Assembly (NCBI GenBank): GCA_038496445.1
Contig: JALMLS010000480.1
Coordinates: 62,001-126,000 of the forward strand
From: Trichosphaerium sp. ATCC 40318
Lineage: Eukaryota; Discosea; Flabellinia; Trichosidae
Direction: 5' to 3'
DNA length: 64,000 nucleotides
Numbering within the stretch: position 1 is the first letter of the stretch; the number at the start of each line of letters is the position of its first letter. The notes beneath the pieces were generated by a model. It saw only the letters and a list, made by a program, of their open reading frames with translations, had not been told where the DNA came from and ran no database searches. Position numbers and translations under genes: made by a program. Below are positions 46,750-57,625 of this stretch, one piece after another.

Positions 46750-48019
46750 GATGGCTTTGTTTACACGTGGGGACGAAACAATCGCGAACAATTGGGTGCT
46801 AGAGGCAAAATTCGGAGTTCTATACCTATACAAATAGAGTCACTCGTAAATATCGTATGCGTAGCTGCTGGACTTAACCACAGCCTTGCACTTAGTTCAA
46901 AGGGTATTGTTTATGCATGGGGTTGTAATAACAGGGGTGAATTGGGTATAGGAGAGGGCTCAGTACCTCATTCGTCGCCAATACTTATTCCTAATTTCTA
47001 CGAAATCGTTCAAGTTTCTGCCTATGACATAAGCATGGCGTTATCACAATCAGGCTGTGTCTACTCTTGGGGAAAAAATAACGATGATGTATTGGGTCAT
47101 TCGTATGACAAGCCTTCAGTTCTATCACCGACGCGCATTCCAGGGCTTGAAAAGGTTGAAAAAATTGAAACTAACAAGAATGTAAGTGGAGCAATAACAT
47201 CAAAAGGTCAAGTCTTTCTTTGGGGATCAACAAGATACAAGCAAATAGCTACGCATTTGTTCTTGCAATCACAGAAAATTTCGTGTGTTCCAAACATCTC
47301 AGATGCCTCTGATATTGCCATTGGTTTTTGGCATGTGCTTGTTCTATGGGTGTCTTGGGTTGGGCACTGATCTAGAGTATGAGGAGGGTACAATTGAAGG
47401 GCTCAATAACATCAAATCTGTACACGCTGGCTATCATACATCATTTGCAATTGATGATGAAGGTTGTTTGTTTGGTTGGGGCAAAGGGAAATGGATTGAG
47501 GAGTTCTCATCAAACAAACCAGTAACATTACCTGGAAAATATCTTGAGTTTGCAATTAAAGATAGAAAATCCTGGGCAATAACTCGCGAGTGTACATTGG
47601 TGTCAGGTGAGGAAGCAGTACTACAATTGACAAACAATCACCAAAAGGTACTTTTTGATATGCAACTACTGTTTATTTGACAACTATTTAGCGACCTTCC
47701 AAAGAAAAAGACGACATGAAAGTAATGCATGCACAGTTCAAAGAAGACCGAAAAGAGGTGCGTACATTCTTTTTAACTATTTTGTTTTTGAAATAAACAA
47801 AACCTTATTTAGTCGCAAACACAACCTCTAAATATTGATTGGACGTCATCATTTGCAAAGTTAGATATCACAAACAAGAAAGCACAAGCATTTGGATTAT
47901 ATATGAACGCATTACGTATTAAACCCGATGACGCCATTGACCAACACGTGCTAATTGCGCTCGGGGACATTTTGATGGAAGAATTAAAAAAAGTTACTGA
48001 ACCAAAGCAAAACAATTAG
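46750..48019 (+). pseudogene. RCC1-repeat protein, frame broken in the middle
   Basis: From an acceptor at about 46748 the frame reads RCC1 blades: DGFVYTWGRNNREQLGARG, GLNHSLALSSKGIVYAWGCN, SGCVYSWGKNNDDVLG, SKGQVFLWGS. Near 47335, after IAIGFWHVLVL, the expected blade start (DGxVYxWG) is missing and the frame changes. GCLGLGTDLEYEEG then resumes in another frame, followed by HTSFAIDDEGCLFGWGKGKW. Two further exons (from 47692 and 47814) end at 48019 with DILMEELKKVTEP. The missing piece of about 12 residues plus a frame change suggests a deletion. Unless an undetected intron rescues it, the gene is damaged. The 5' exon is not found. Confidence 0.7.
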
Positions 48020-48299
48020 TGAACTCTCTAAAAGAGCTTGCGAGGAAACAGTTGTGTTGATGCTGTATGAGAATTAGAATAAATTAGTATAATCATGTTA
48101 TAACGCTTTAGTTTTTCTCCATTGTTTGCTTGCTCTTACAGTTGATTTTCGTGGTTTGATACAGTGACATTAACGTTCTCCAAGACTTACACGTATTGAA
48201 GCAAGTATCACTAGTACTGTCGGTGAATGACAATAATCCCACAGAGAAAATAAACAACCACACGCCTGCTTATACTATTGCTATGAGATTGGTAGCTTC

Positions 48300-48620
48300 C
48301 GTTTTGTTTCAGTGTAAATCTATGTAGCGCAGGTTGTCCGTTTTCATGCCATTGTTTCTTTCTCCTTCTCGTTTATCATCAACTCACAACACGAAAAATG
48401 GACATTTGAATACCACACCTTGTAGTCACTATCTTTTTTACCATGAACTTTACCACTTTTAACCACTTCTTTATTACCAGGCCACCCTGTGTATGGACAC
48501 TTCTAAAGCAAGATTTGTACTCTCCATGACGCTTATCACAAACAATCTTATAACTTACAAGGCACCACAGATGAACGAAACGCGTGCTTAGTATGATCTT
48601 TTGGTACCAAACAGGTCGAC
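48300..48620 (-). pseudogene. Decayed F-box/YwqK copy
   Basis: The minus strand reads VCDKRHGEYKSCFRS near 48520, parallel to VCQECWNNGKQHGEYKSWFK of the gene at 23462-24088, and KQWHENGQPAL near 48345. Frameshifts separate the pieces and no start is present. Confidence 0.7.
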
Positions 48621-49195
48621 TTAGGCAAACGTTCACAGAATCAAGTATATTTCGTCAAAAACCTTTCTTGAAAAAGACAAGCCATTGCATACATATACGC
48701 ATGGTTTAACAACTACTAATAAAGTGCGTTATGGCGGCTAAATACTGCATTGCACAACCAGCAATGAATTACAAATTAATACACTTTTAAAGCGTACGTT
48801 GCAAAACAGTTTGGATCATGGGCGTATTGTGAACCTCCTGATGTAATGCCTATAAACAGTACGCCAACAAAGTACTATCGCTTGCTACTGAAGTGGTGGA
48901 TGTGGACATCCAACTCTACAAATCTCGATTCCTACCACGCGTTCACCATTTTTTTAGGTGACAATCATGAATAGTGAACTTGACTTGTTAGTCGGAAATA
49001 ACTAAGTTACTTACATATTAATTAAGTATTACGTATGTAACAGAGGAGATAACAAGTGGCTGTATATAGCCTAAGTTATGGGTCGCTATAACTTTGTATC
49101 TCGGAGTGTCACGTACGGCCCGTTGAGTCTCGAAGCATTAACTGAAAATCGTTGTGTTACGTAGTTAGTTAGCAGGTCAAATAGAAAAACACAAA
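48621..49195. other. Intergenic
   Basis: Nothing recognised. Confidence 0.4.
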
Positions 49196-49779
49196 ATGAG
49201 TGCACAGCTCTTGTTTTCTACTTTTTGTCCTTGTTTATTGCATATTCACTCTCACAAAATAGCAATGCGTTTATTATTATTGAAGAAAGTGGTCAAGGGT
49301 TTGAAATACGTCTAATAGATGATCCAACATCTGTTGTACAAAGTACAACATTTTATTTCAATAGAACGATAAATTTCTACAGCCTTTTAGCATGTGATGG
49401 TCCAGATATTGGTGGTAGACCAGTTTCAATGTCTTATTTACCATCAACAGAAACATTATTTGTCATCCTTCTTCTTTAATAACCAGTGGTACTTCTTTTT
49501 TCTGTTGTTTGGTTTTTTTATTTGTACATAATTGTTTCTCTAGATATGACAGCAATCTCAGATAATCAAATTATTGTCTCTAATCTGGCAACAATAAGGT
49601 TCTTTTCTCTGGATATTTCTGCATCCACGATAACTCTGTTTACAACATCATTACCCTCACGATTTTTTGGCTTTTCTTCATTTTTTTATAGAGAGCTATG
49701 TATCAGAAGATTGTCAGAATAAACAATGTATAGGTTTCACGCATCCCCACTCATATCAAGGCCCTTGCTTGTACGTATA
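49196..49779 (+). CDS. Possible small secreted protein, three exons, start unclear
   Basis: From about 49225 an open frame reads LFIAYSLSQNSNAFIIIEES (leader-like) and FYFNRTINFYSLLACDGPDI up to about 49470. A second exon follows CTCTAG at 49543 (DMTAISDNQIIVSNLATIR). A third follows TTTTATAG at 49690 (YVSEDCQNKQCIGFTHPHSY) and ends with GPCLYV at 49779. The nearest ATG (49196) is in a different frame from the leader, so either the start lies in an unseen exon or the leader has a frameshift. The beta-strand-like text resembles a propeller blade, but no family is assigned. Confidence 0.4.
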
Positions 49780-49974
49780 GAAAGTATACCAGCACAGCCA
49801 ACATCTAATTTGTCATCATAATTCCATATTGCATACCAAAGATTGAATGATAGCAATAAACATTTACTTGAAGGCTACAACTTCACTTACAGCTAAACAT
49901 GTGCCACCGTGTACATATGAAATTCCGATTGTAGTAAACAACACCACACTTTATTTGTAAGTCAACATAAACTG

Positions 49975-50982
49975 TTACTTTTTACGTGATCGAGTTAAAC
50001 GTTTAACAAAATCAATTGAAATACTCTCAACAAATGTTACAGAAGGAACACCCTCCAATGCTTTTATACCAGCTTCTGTAACTTGTTTACAACTATCCAC
50101 AACAATAGTATTAACTCCAGTTAATGCTTTGATACCATCATTTGTAACACTCTCGCAATGGCACAGTTTAATAGTATGAACACCAGACAACGCTTTGATA
50201 CCATCATCTGTAACATATGGCATGCATAAGTCAATTGTATGAACACCTGCTAGTGCTTTGATACCATCATTTGTAACACTATCGCAATGCCACATTTTAA
50301 TAGTATGAACACCGGACAACGCTTTGATACCATCATCTGTAACATAGTTACAACTACATATAGAAATTGTATGAACGCCAACCAATGCCTTAACACCATT
50401 GTCTGTAACACTACAGCCACTAAGTTTAATAGAATGAACACCAGCTAGTGCTTTAATACCATCGTCTGTAACCTTTGTACAATTTCTTAAGTCAATCGTG
50501 TGAACACCAGATAACGATCTAATACCGTCATCTGTCACTAATACGGCGTTCTGTAAAAAAATCTTGTGTACTCCAGCAAGTTGTACAAGGTGATAATCAG
50601 TAACATAATAATTACAGAGGTCAATACAGTTAACAATGTTGAGGTTTGTAAAATCAACTGTTAACAACATGTCTTTTCTCCAAAACCTTAGATTGTATGC
50701 TCCTTGTAGATACTTTAAATGCTTTTGTTTGATAGAGAATTGAAGAGTAATACTATTGGTGTGTATGAGGTGTGGTAGTTTTTTGAAGAGCTTTTTCAGC
50801 TTTTTTGGTGTTTTAAGGACGATATTTCTTCTGTTTACATATCCCACGTGATTTATTGCGATATTTGATAAAAGTTTCGATGTACGAACAACTGAGTGCA
50901 TAGTTAAGAGCGAAACGTATTGTAGAATATGAACAATGACTTCAACAGGTATCTCATCAAAGAATGCGCTGTTTTGGTTCAT
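49975..50982 (-). CDS. F-box / leucine-rich repeat protein
   Basis: Single exon, 335 codons, ATG at 50982. Residues of about 8-45 form an F-box (FFDEIPVEVIVHILQYVSLL, SVVRTSKLLSNIAI). From residue 130 there are about eight regular units of 24 residues, consensus VTDDGIKALSGVHTIDLRNC. This is a cysteine-containing LRR variant of AMN1/FBXL type with unusually uniform GVHTI strands. The C terminus is basic (KRLTRSRKK). F-box/LRR proteins select substrates for SCF ubiquitin ligases. The near-identity of units at DNA level (72-nt period) shows recent internal duplication. A decayed relative lies at 14690-14985. Confidence 0.9.
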   Translation of the reverse strand: MNQNSAFFDEIPVEVIVHILQYVSLLTMHSVVRTSKLLSNIAINHVGYVNRRNIVLKTPKKLKKLFKKLPHLIHTNSITLQFSIKQKHLKYLQGAYNLRFWRKDMLLTVDFTNLNIVNCIDLCNYYVTDYHLVQLAGVHKIFLQNAVLVTDDGIRSLSGVHTIDLRNCTKVTDDGIKALAGVHSIKLSGCSVTDNGVKALVGVHTISICSCNYVTDDGIKALSGVHTIKMWHCDSVTNDGIKALAGVHTIDLCMPYVTDDGIKALSGVHTIKLCHCESVTNDGIKALTGVNTIVVDSCKQVTEAGIKALEGVPSVTFVESISIDFVKRLTRSRKK

Positions 50983-51778
50983 TTTTTCTGTGTACTAGCG
51001 AGAAGTAGTTTCAAAGCTAACGCTAAACGGTTTTAGGTAAACTTAAGCATGAGATCGTATTTTTTGTGTTAAGTCTAACCGCTGTACTTGATTTACAACA
51101 CAACTATTGTCTGTCGCAAGCAAGTTTGGAGAAAACCAAGACTGCACGCCTGCCTTAAAATCATCGTTGCCTTGTTGCAATGGCTAAGCTCAACACGTGA
51201 AATAGATAACGCGAAAACTAGGTAAAAAGTGCAACATTGCAAATGCCCCGTGGGGATAATTACTGGACTTTACCTTCTGGTGCATAACAAGGTTATATTA
51301 ACCTTGACCAACGATGTGGTAATGCCTAGATACAGATGTTAGCACGTGTTGTGGTTGGATATGTAAGGAACAGTTGTCACCTAGTGTTCCTGCTGAAATA
51401 AAAGTGGCTACTTGTTTTGAAGTTCAACCGTCAGTTTGTATAAGTCACATGATATTGTGTAGATTGACGCATATACAAGTCAGTAAAACCGAAGAAAATT
51501 TGTTTAGAGGATAAACGTATTCTATTGTTCTATTCAGGTATGCAAAAAGTTGAATTCGCCTTGCTTCTGTGTTTCAGATGAAGACAACGTAAATCTCGAT
51601 GCCATGTACAATATCAGAAATCTCAAAACGATTGATACTTTATTGCTCAGATATACCCTAAAGACAGCTTGTTGTTCAAACATAAGGGATCCCGCTAAAA
51701 TTGCCACATATTTTAAGTTTACTTTATAAGACTTTAAATGGGCTGGTACCCTTAAACTTGGCGTATACAGACACAATT
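50983..51778. other. Intergenic
   Basis: The space contains CACGTG words near 51196 and 51344. A minus-strand 80-codon frame (51534-51776) abuts the next gene's stop and has no recognisable features. Confidence 0.4.
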
Positions 51779-52978
51779 TTACATTTTTAGATTATCTTTA
51801 CCTTCCATCATAAGGTTTAAAAGCTCAACTATCCTATTTGTTAGTTTGCCATTTGCATCCCATTGTTTGGATTCACCATGCTGTTTACCCTCAACCCACA
51901 TAAACTGATACTTTAGTTGTCCATTCTCATGCCATCCTTTGTCTACTCCTTGTTTGTTGCCATCAACCCACATACACTGATACTTCAGTTGCCCATTTTC
52001 ATACCATCCTTTACTTACACCATGTTCTTTATCCTCTTTCCACGAGCCCTGATATTGTATTTGCCCATCATTGTACCAACTTTTGATTTCACCATGTTGT
52101 TTATCCTCAAACCACATTCCCAAAACTTTGAGTTGGCCATTATCATGCCATTCTCTACTTTCGCCATGTTGTTTACCATCAACCCATAAGCCTTGGTCCT
52201 CAAGTTGTCCATTCTCACTCCATTCATTACTCTCACCATGCTGTTTACCCTCAACACACGTACACTGATACTTCAGTTGTCCATTCTCATGCCATCCTTT
52301 GTTTACACCTTGTTTGTTACCATCAACCCACATGGACTGATACTTCAGTTGCCCATTTTCATACCACCCTTTACATTGGCCTTGTCGCTTACCATCAACC
52401 CACATGCACTGATATTTTAGTTGACCATCATTGTACCAAATTTTACTTTCACCATGTTCTTTACCCTCAACCCACATGACTTGTTCCTCAAGTTGTCCAT
52501 TCTCATACCAATTGTTGCATTCACCATGTTGTTTACCATCAACCCACATGTACTTATCCTCAAGTTGTCCATTCTCATACCATCCTTTGCATTCACCTTG
52601 TTTTTTGCCATCAACCCACATGCACTGATACTTTAGTTGTCCGTTCTCATGCCATCCTTTGTCTTCACCATGGGTTTTACCATTAACTTTGCTGCATTGT
52701 TGCTTCAGCTTTCCATTTTTATACCATTGCATCCATAGTCCCTTTGGTTGCAACATTTCATCAAAGTGTGTATTAATTGCTGCTCTCTTTGATAGAGTGT
52801 GGAATTTTGTAAATACTTCTACATTGAAAGTACAAATGTATGTTTGAAGCTCACTTGGAATATCCAATAATCTCAAAGAATCTGATTTACTGTCCAACTT
52901 TTGTTTACGTTTGGAAAGAGACTTTAAAAAGAAAAAAAGTGTTAGTACTACAAAAAGGACACAAGTCGATTGAAACAC
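51779..52978 (-). CDS. Membrane-anchored F-box-like / YwqK protein with 13 repeats
   Basis: An open exon of 399 codons. It begins right after an acceptor (CTATTCAG) with a hydrophobic helix (CVLFVVLTLFFFL) and basic residues (KSLSKRKQK). A diverged F-box-like segment follows (LDIPSELQTYICTFNVEVFT, HTLSKRAA), then 13 YwqK units of 24 residues, consensus KGWYENGQLKYQCMWVDGKQ. The units are nearly identical at DNA level (72-nt period), for example around 52200-52640. The first codon is not ATG, so a short upstream exon is expected but not identified. The membrane helix would place the F-box and repeats on one face of a membrane, unusual for an SCF adaptor. Its acidic and aromatic repeat faces suggest a binding scaffold. 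Confidence 0.8.
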   Translation of the reverse strand: MFQSTCVLFVVLTLFFFLKSLSKRKQKLDSKSDSLRLLDIPSELQTYICTFNVEVFTKFHTLSKRAAINTHFDEMLQPKGLWMQWYKNGKLKQQCSKVNGKTHGEDKGWHENGQLKYQCMWVDGKKQGECKGWYENGQLEDKYMWVDGKQHGECNNWYENGQLEEQVMWVEGKEHGESKIWYNDGQLKYQCMWVDGKRQGQCKGWYENGQLKYQSMWVDGNKQGVNKGWHENGQLKYQCTCVEGKQHGESNEWSENGQLEDQGLWVDGKQHGESREWHDNGQLKVLGMWFEDKQHGEIKSWYNDGQIQYQGSWKEDKEHGVSKGWYENGQLKYQCMWVDGNKQGVDKGWHENGQLKYQFMWVEGKQHGESKQWDANGKLTNRIVELLNLMMEGKDNLKM

Positions 52979-52987
52979 TGAATAGTA

Positions 52988-53216
52988 GATGTTAGGATTT
53001 GACTTGAAATAACATTATTTTGTCTTAGCACTAGGCCTGATTTTTCTGGACAGTGTGAACGTATGTAGCCCTTTACAACTCTGCAAGATAAACCATGAGT
53101 GTATATATCCTCATGCAGTACTTAACATGAGCATAAGAACAGAAAGTCACGTGCGTGCTACAAAGTAGGCATAACACTCAAATAGAAATAGCGTTATTTC
53201 AGGTCAAATCCTATCA
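52988..53216. repeat. Short inverted repeat pair beside the YwqK gene
   Basis: GTTAGGATTTGACTTGAAATAAC (52990-53012) recurs inverted at about 53192-53214 with two mismatches. It flanks 180 nt upstream of the gene at 51779-52978, a position where the missing first exon or promoter should lie. Confidence 0.7.
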
Positions 53217-54505
53217 TTTACAAACAATAGATTAGAGGTAAGTTTTTGAGCAACAATAGCTTCATATACGGTAATTGTTATGTGTGAATGCCAAAAGGGA
53301 AAGTAATGTAAAGAAACAAAGTTTTGTTTTTTCAACACAAAAACGTGGGTCCGAAAAAAAGACTCGTTTTTGTAAACGCTGTTTACTACAAAGAAGCTTC
53401 CGCCCGTTTTACTTTGTTTTTGTACGTACCATGCTTTAATTAACTAATTAGACTGTAAAACTGCTTTTAATATTAATAATAGGGCTTGCGCTGCTATATA
53501 CGACTCTCGTAGTACTTTCGTTTCCGTGTTTTGAATATTTGCTATTCTGCTGACTTAATGACTTTTTTTTTAGTATTATTAAGTCAGGTTATTGACATGA
53601 TGGTACATTTAGGCATGCTTTTTTTGCTTCACACACCGTCATTGACTTATCAAGCCGTTTTCATTACCTCTAGTGCATCAATAGTGAAACATTACAAGGT
53701 AAAGAGTTGTGTAAGAAGTTGTGCAAGTAAGCGTATTTTGTCCATCAAAAATATGCTTATCTAAAGAACAGTAGCATGTTCAATACCGTCTATCACCAAT
53801 GCATATTTGGCACACCCACCAGTACCTTCATACTTTCGACACTGTTAGATAAATAGTGTGAACATTTACTAATGCTTTGATGTTATGCTGACAAGAGTCA
53901 TCAACAACGTGCAATCATACAAGGACATAGTTGTATTTTGAAGCAAAGCACCTCCACAAACTAATGAAAACTCTTCACTCTTAACTCATGTGAGATATGC
54001 AGGTTGAGATTTGACATAATTGATCTTCAAGGTTTTCCAACACGTGACAGAACTGACACGTTTGATAGGTAAAATCTTGCTTGACAGATATGACAGTTCT
54101 TTCTGACAGAACTTGCGAGTAGTTATTTCCTACCTTTCTGTGCCTTTAAAATGAATACCTTGGCAATATTTACTTAATGTTTGACTTGAAGGGTACGCAT
54201 AATATTGAACGAAATAGCATATTTTGCTTTAGATTTTTTCACTTGCTTGCAATGTACAATACTTTCAACAACAATACAATAAACTAATTTCGTCTTGCCA
54301 CCCTCATCTGCAAGCACCCTACCCCAAAAAACTTTTGCACGTGACACAAAACCTGTTGAGAGACACTAAGGAACCACAATATGGCATAAATATACCGTTA
54401 ATGTAAAGAAAGGAACTCTTAACAAACAGTTTTTCGTTCAGGTAAAGCTTTTTTTGACGAAATATCCCGAAACTTCTTTTAAATCAACAAATTCATAAGC
54501 TCATC
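53217..54505. other. Intergenic
   Basis: At 54040-54120 there is a cluster of GACAGAACTGACA / TTGACAGATATGACAGTTC-type words like those at 24.77, 25.3 and 40.4 kb. A 77-codon frame at 53531-53764 lacks an ATG-based start. Nothing else is recognised. Confidence 0.45.
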
Positions 54506-54826
54506 ATGTCCTTGGCCACTCTTCCGTTAGAGATACTACACAAGATTATTCTTTGTAATGAGAGGTGTTGGACTTCCGTAGGGTCTCTTTTGTGTACAAA
54601 CAAACAATTCTCCTTCGAACTACAAGATAACAGGTTCTGGGGCACAATATACAGCAATAGCTATGGAAAGTACAGCGTAAGCGAAGATTCAGACAAAGTC
54701 GACTACAAGAAAATATTACGCAAGAAACTTTGTTCAATTGAGGAAAGAAAGCTTCGTTTTCAGAAACAAGATGAAGGACTAGTAGTACCTGGGTATATAC
54801 GTGTACATAGTAAAAAATGCTTCTAA
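54506..54826 (+). CDS. Short F-box protein
   Basis: ATG at 54506, 106 codons. The F-box occupies the first 45 residues (LATLPLEILHKIILCNERCW, VGSLLCTNKQFSFEL, NRFWGTIY). The rest is charged (DYKKILRKKLCSIEERKLRF). There is no C-terminal substrate module, so this is either a minimal adaptor or the first exon of a longer gene. A GTATAT donor-like site lies near the end of the frame. The fold pattern L-P-x-E-I-x-x-x-I is typical. Confidence 0.75.
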   Translation: MSLATLPLEILHKIILCNERCWTSVGSLLCTNKQFSFELQDNRFWGTIYSNSYGKYSVSEDSDKVDYKKILRKKLCSIEERKLRFQKQDEGLVVPGYIRVHSKKCF

Positions 54827-55827
54827 AGTATCTTGGTACCGAGCTTGCAAGGTGTAGAGATTGTAAAAAAAATGGAAAAGTAAGAAAAGTTGATTTGTTT
54901 GTTTCATCATCATGATCACGTGATAAGTCAATAAATATTTATCATGTGGATCATCCGTATGGGTTTAATAGAATGTAGGGTTGGTTTTTTAATTGATTAC
55001 CATATCACCAGCACCTCAAAGAATCCTGTTTGCCAGCACGAAACTACTATAAGTTGCATAATTGTACAAGATTGAAGTACAGCAGTTATAGATGAATTGC
55101 TAGCAGTGAAAGACATACACAAAGTCAACTATTTAACACTGACAGCGATATAGAGTCATCAATTGTACTAAGCACTTCCAATCATTCTTTGTTGTACGAA
55201 TAATATGTCAAGAATTTCAGTGTGCTATTGATAGCCACTAAGACGTTGTCCTTCCTCCCAATAATCACATATTAGTTGTCTAGATGGCGCAACAGTAATT
55301 CTCATTGGATTCTATCAACTCAAATATAAATACAAGGGTTTATTGTAGACTGCGGTCAAACTGACGTGGTTCAGTAACCTCTTCAAACAGACTTGCGCAT
55401 TTATCACTGCAAAGAAGGAAAGAAGAAAAACATCACGTGATATTTTAATAATGCGCTATGAGAGAACGACAAGTTTAATCACGATTAGCTACACCTTATT
55501 TTTCCCTCCCTAGTGAAGAGAATGTATGTCAATGGTGCAGAAGTTCACGTGATAATTGTGAATACTTTTCGTGAGAATCCGAGAAAATAACGCCTTCGAA
55601 TACAGACTGGGTTTTATTAGCCTCTACTCTTATTTTACAGTCGCAGAGACCTCTGTGCGCGTATATAGAGGTGATGTGGGTCTCTTCTGCTGAAACATGT
55701 GTATCTTTTCGCACTTTCAGACAAGATCCCGACTTTTTATGGTTAGCTAATTTGTTTCAACACTTTATGAATTTTATCTCCCTCATAGCGTAGAGTACTC
55801 ACAACCGTTACAACTACAAATAATATT
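54827..55827. other. Intergenic
   Basis: Contains three TCACGTGA-type palindromes (near 54918, 55433 and 55547). No gene is recognised. Confidence 0.45.
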
Positions 55828-56735
55828 ATGGCCAACAAGAAGAAGAAGGCAGATATTACTATTGTTGTCGTAGGAAGCGACTATGATCAGGTGAAAACGA
55901 AGCTATTAACAGCTTATGCTACCAAAACTTTTACGGAACCTGTACCAAGTGTGTTCGACGATTGTTTGGGTGAGCATTCCCTGGAGAGCACCAACTTGTC
56001 TAAAACAAATCCATAGGTACTGTAACACTCGATGGAAAGGAAAAATCGTATAGTCTGATGGATACTGTACGATATTTTAGCACGTTTTTTCAAACAGTAT
56101 TTCCTTTACAAAATCAAACATTTTGAGCTAATTCTATCTTTTCAACAGCAAGGACAAGCTGAATATAATCGTCTACGACCACTGTCATACAAGGTATGAT
56201 GGCTAAGGACAGTATAGTCTTTAACATAAATAAATCCTTCAGGCTGCTAATGTGTTCATTCTTGTATTCTCGGTTGGTGACCATGACAGCTTTAAAGATG
56301 CTCGTGACAAGGTATAAGTTGTGGGTTTTTTTATTGACATTACAAGCTTTTTAACCTTATATAAACGTATTAGTATGCCCCTGAACTCAACCATCATGCA
56401 CCAGGTGTACCTATCTTGCTTGTTGGTGCTCAAGTGGAGCTAAGAGATGACCCTGATACTATCAAAAAGCTTAAAGACAAAGGATTATCACCAATCACAC
56501 AAGAGCAAGGTACTTTTGTTTTACTTGTGTTTTTTAGGTTTAATTAACACTTGTATTAACAGGTGCTCAAATGGCAACGAAAATACAGGCATTCCAATAC
56601 ATGGAGTGTTCTGCTAAAAAATATGTTAATGTCATTGAAGTATTTGACGCTTGTTTCCAACAAGCCGTGGCGGCTCAACAACAAACAAAACAAAACAAAA
56701 AACGTTCTTGGTTATCAACAATCATTGGTAAATAA
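55828..56735 (+). CDS. Rho-family GTPase-like protein with degenerate nucleotide-binding motifs
   Basis: Six exons join in phase to about 204 codons (first 55828-55969, second 56017-56066, last ending 56735). Overall order and spacing follow Rac/Cdc42: ADITIVVVG at the P-loop, EPVPSVFDD at switch [21 protein letters not shown] at switch [32 protein letters not shown] at G4, [12 protein letters not shown] and [12 protein letters not shown] at G5. Key residues are changed. The P-loop reads GSDYDQVKT instead of GxxxxGKT, switch II DTQG instead of DTAG, G4 AQVE instead of TKxD, and the switch I Thr is Ser. The C terminus ([12 protein letters not shown]) has a basic patch but no CAAX box. The protein is probably unable to cycle GTP normally. 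Confidence 0.9.
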
Positions 56736-57390
56736 AATAGTTTGTTAGTATATTCAAAGTACAGTAATTTATACACACACTACCACGGTATCAACTTTCT
56801 CTGGCATGAGTGCCTTACCGCTATCGATTGACTATTTTTGATTTGCAGATGTCAACATTGACTGGTCTGTCCGTTTTCATTGCCTTTAGCACATCGATGA
56901 CTATGGATGTGTTTCTTTAAGGTCTTCACTTTGTTAATAATACGCCTATATGATTTAAAGAAACGCCAAGATAGCTTTGTCACGTGCTATGAATGATGGC
57001 GCTACTGTTATAACAATTAATTGCCTTCAAACTCGTGGATAAAAGTGGTTACTTAGGTTTTGTCACGTAAAGAAAATACATAATGTATTCTGGGGGTTTT
57101 TACTTCGTCTATTTAGCCTGTTTAACCAGAAGATAGCTTCTCGCTTCTCTTCATGTATCAGAAGAAAAATTATAAGAGGTTGTTGCAATTAAGTAAGAAA
57201 CAGGCAAAGGGGTGGTGAAGGCACGTGATTAAAAACAAACAAAGATGTATTGGAAAAATATTGTAATTTATTTAATTAGATGGTCTCTGATATGAAAGCA
57301 CTTCTCTTTGCAAAGTATTGATTCATTTTCAAATCAGAAGCACTTGACAATGTTGCATTGTATCGGTTGTGTTTAAAGTCAGATGAGAAC
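56736..57390. other. Intergenic
   Basis: CACGTG words near 56981 and 57222. Nothing else is recognised. Confidence 0.4.
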
Positions 57391-57621
57391 ATGTCTAACA
57401 AACAAAAGAGGTTAAGAACAGAGTTAAAAAAAAAAAAAGAGAAACGAAACAGATCCAAGACATACCAGAAACACGGAAATCATGTAAATTATCTTTCAGA
57501 AGTGCGTCCATCTTTGATTGAGTACTTGTATCAATGTCGTGGACTGTCAATCCAAGAAGACCTGAGACAATGGTTTAAAATAACAGAAAAAACAGATGAC
57601 CAGTTGTTGTTGACATTTTAA
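57391..57621 (+). CDS. Possible small basic protein
   Basis: A 76-codon frame with ATG at 57391. The first half is extremely basic (KRLRTELKKKKEKRNRSK) and the second half amphipathic (PSLIEYLYQCRGLSIQEDLR). It ends 4 nt before the convergent stop of the neighbouring gene. No family is recognised. The A-rich middle could make this a chance frame or part of the neighbour's 3' UTR on the other strand. Confidence 0.3.
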   Translation: MSNKQKRLRTELKKKKEKRNRSKTYQKHGNHVNYLSEVRPSLIEYLYQCRGLSIQEDLRQWFKITEKTDDQLLLTF

Positions 57622-57625
57622 GTCT

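Noticed and set aside
51917-52636. Several plus-strand frames within the 13-repeat gene
   Set aside because: They are antisense shadows of the periodic 72-nt YwqK repeats.
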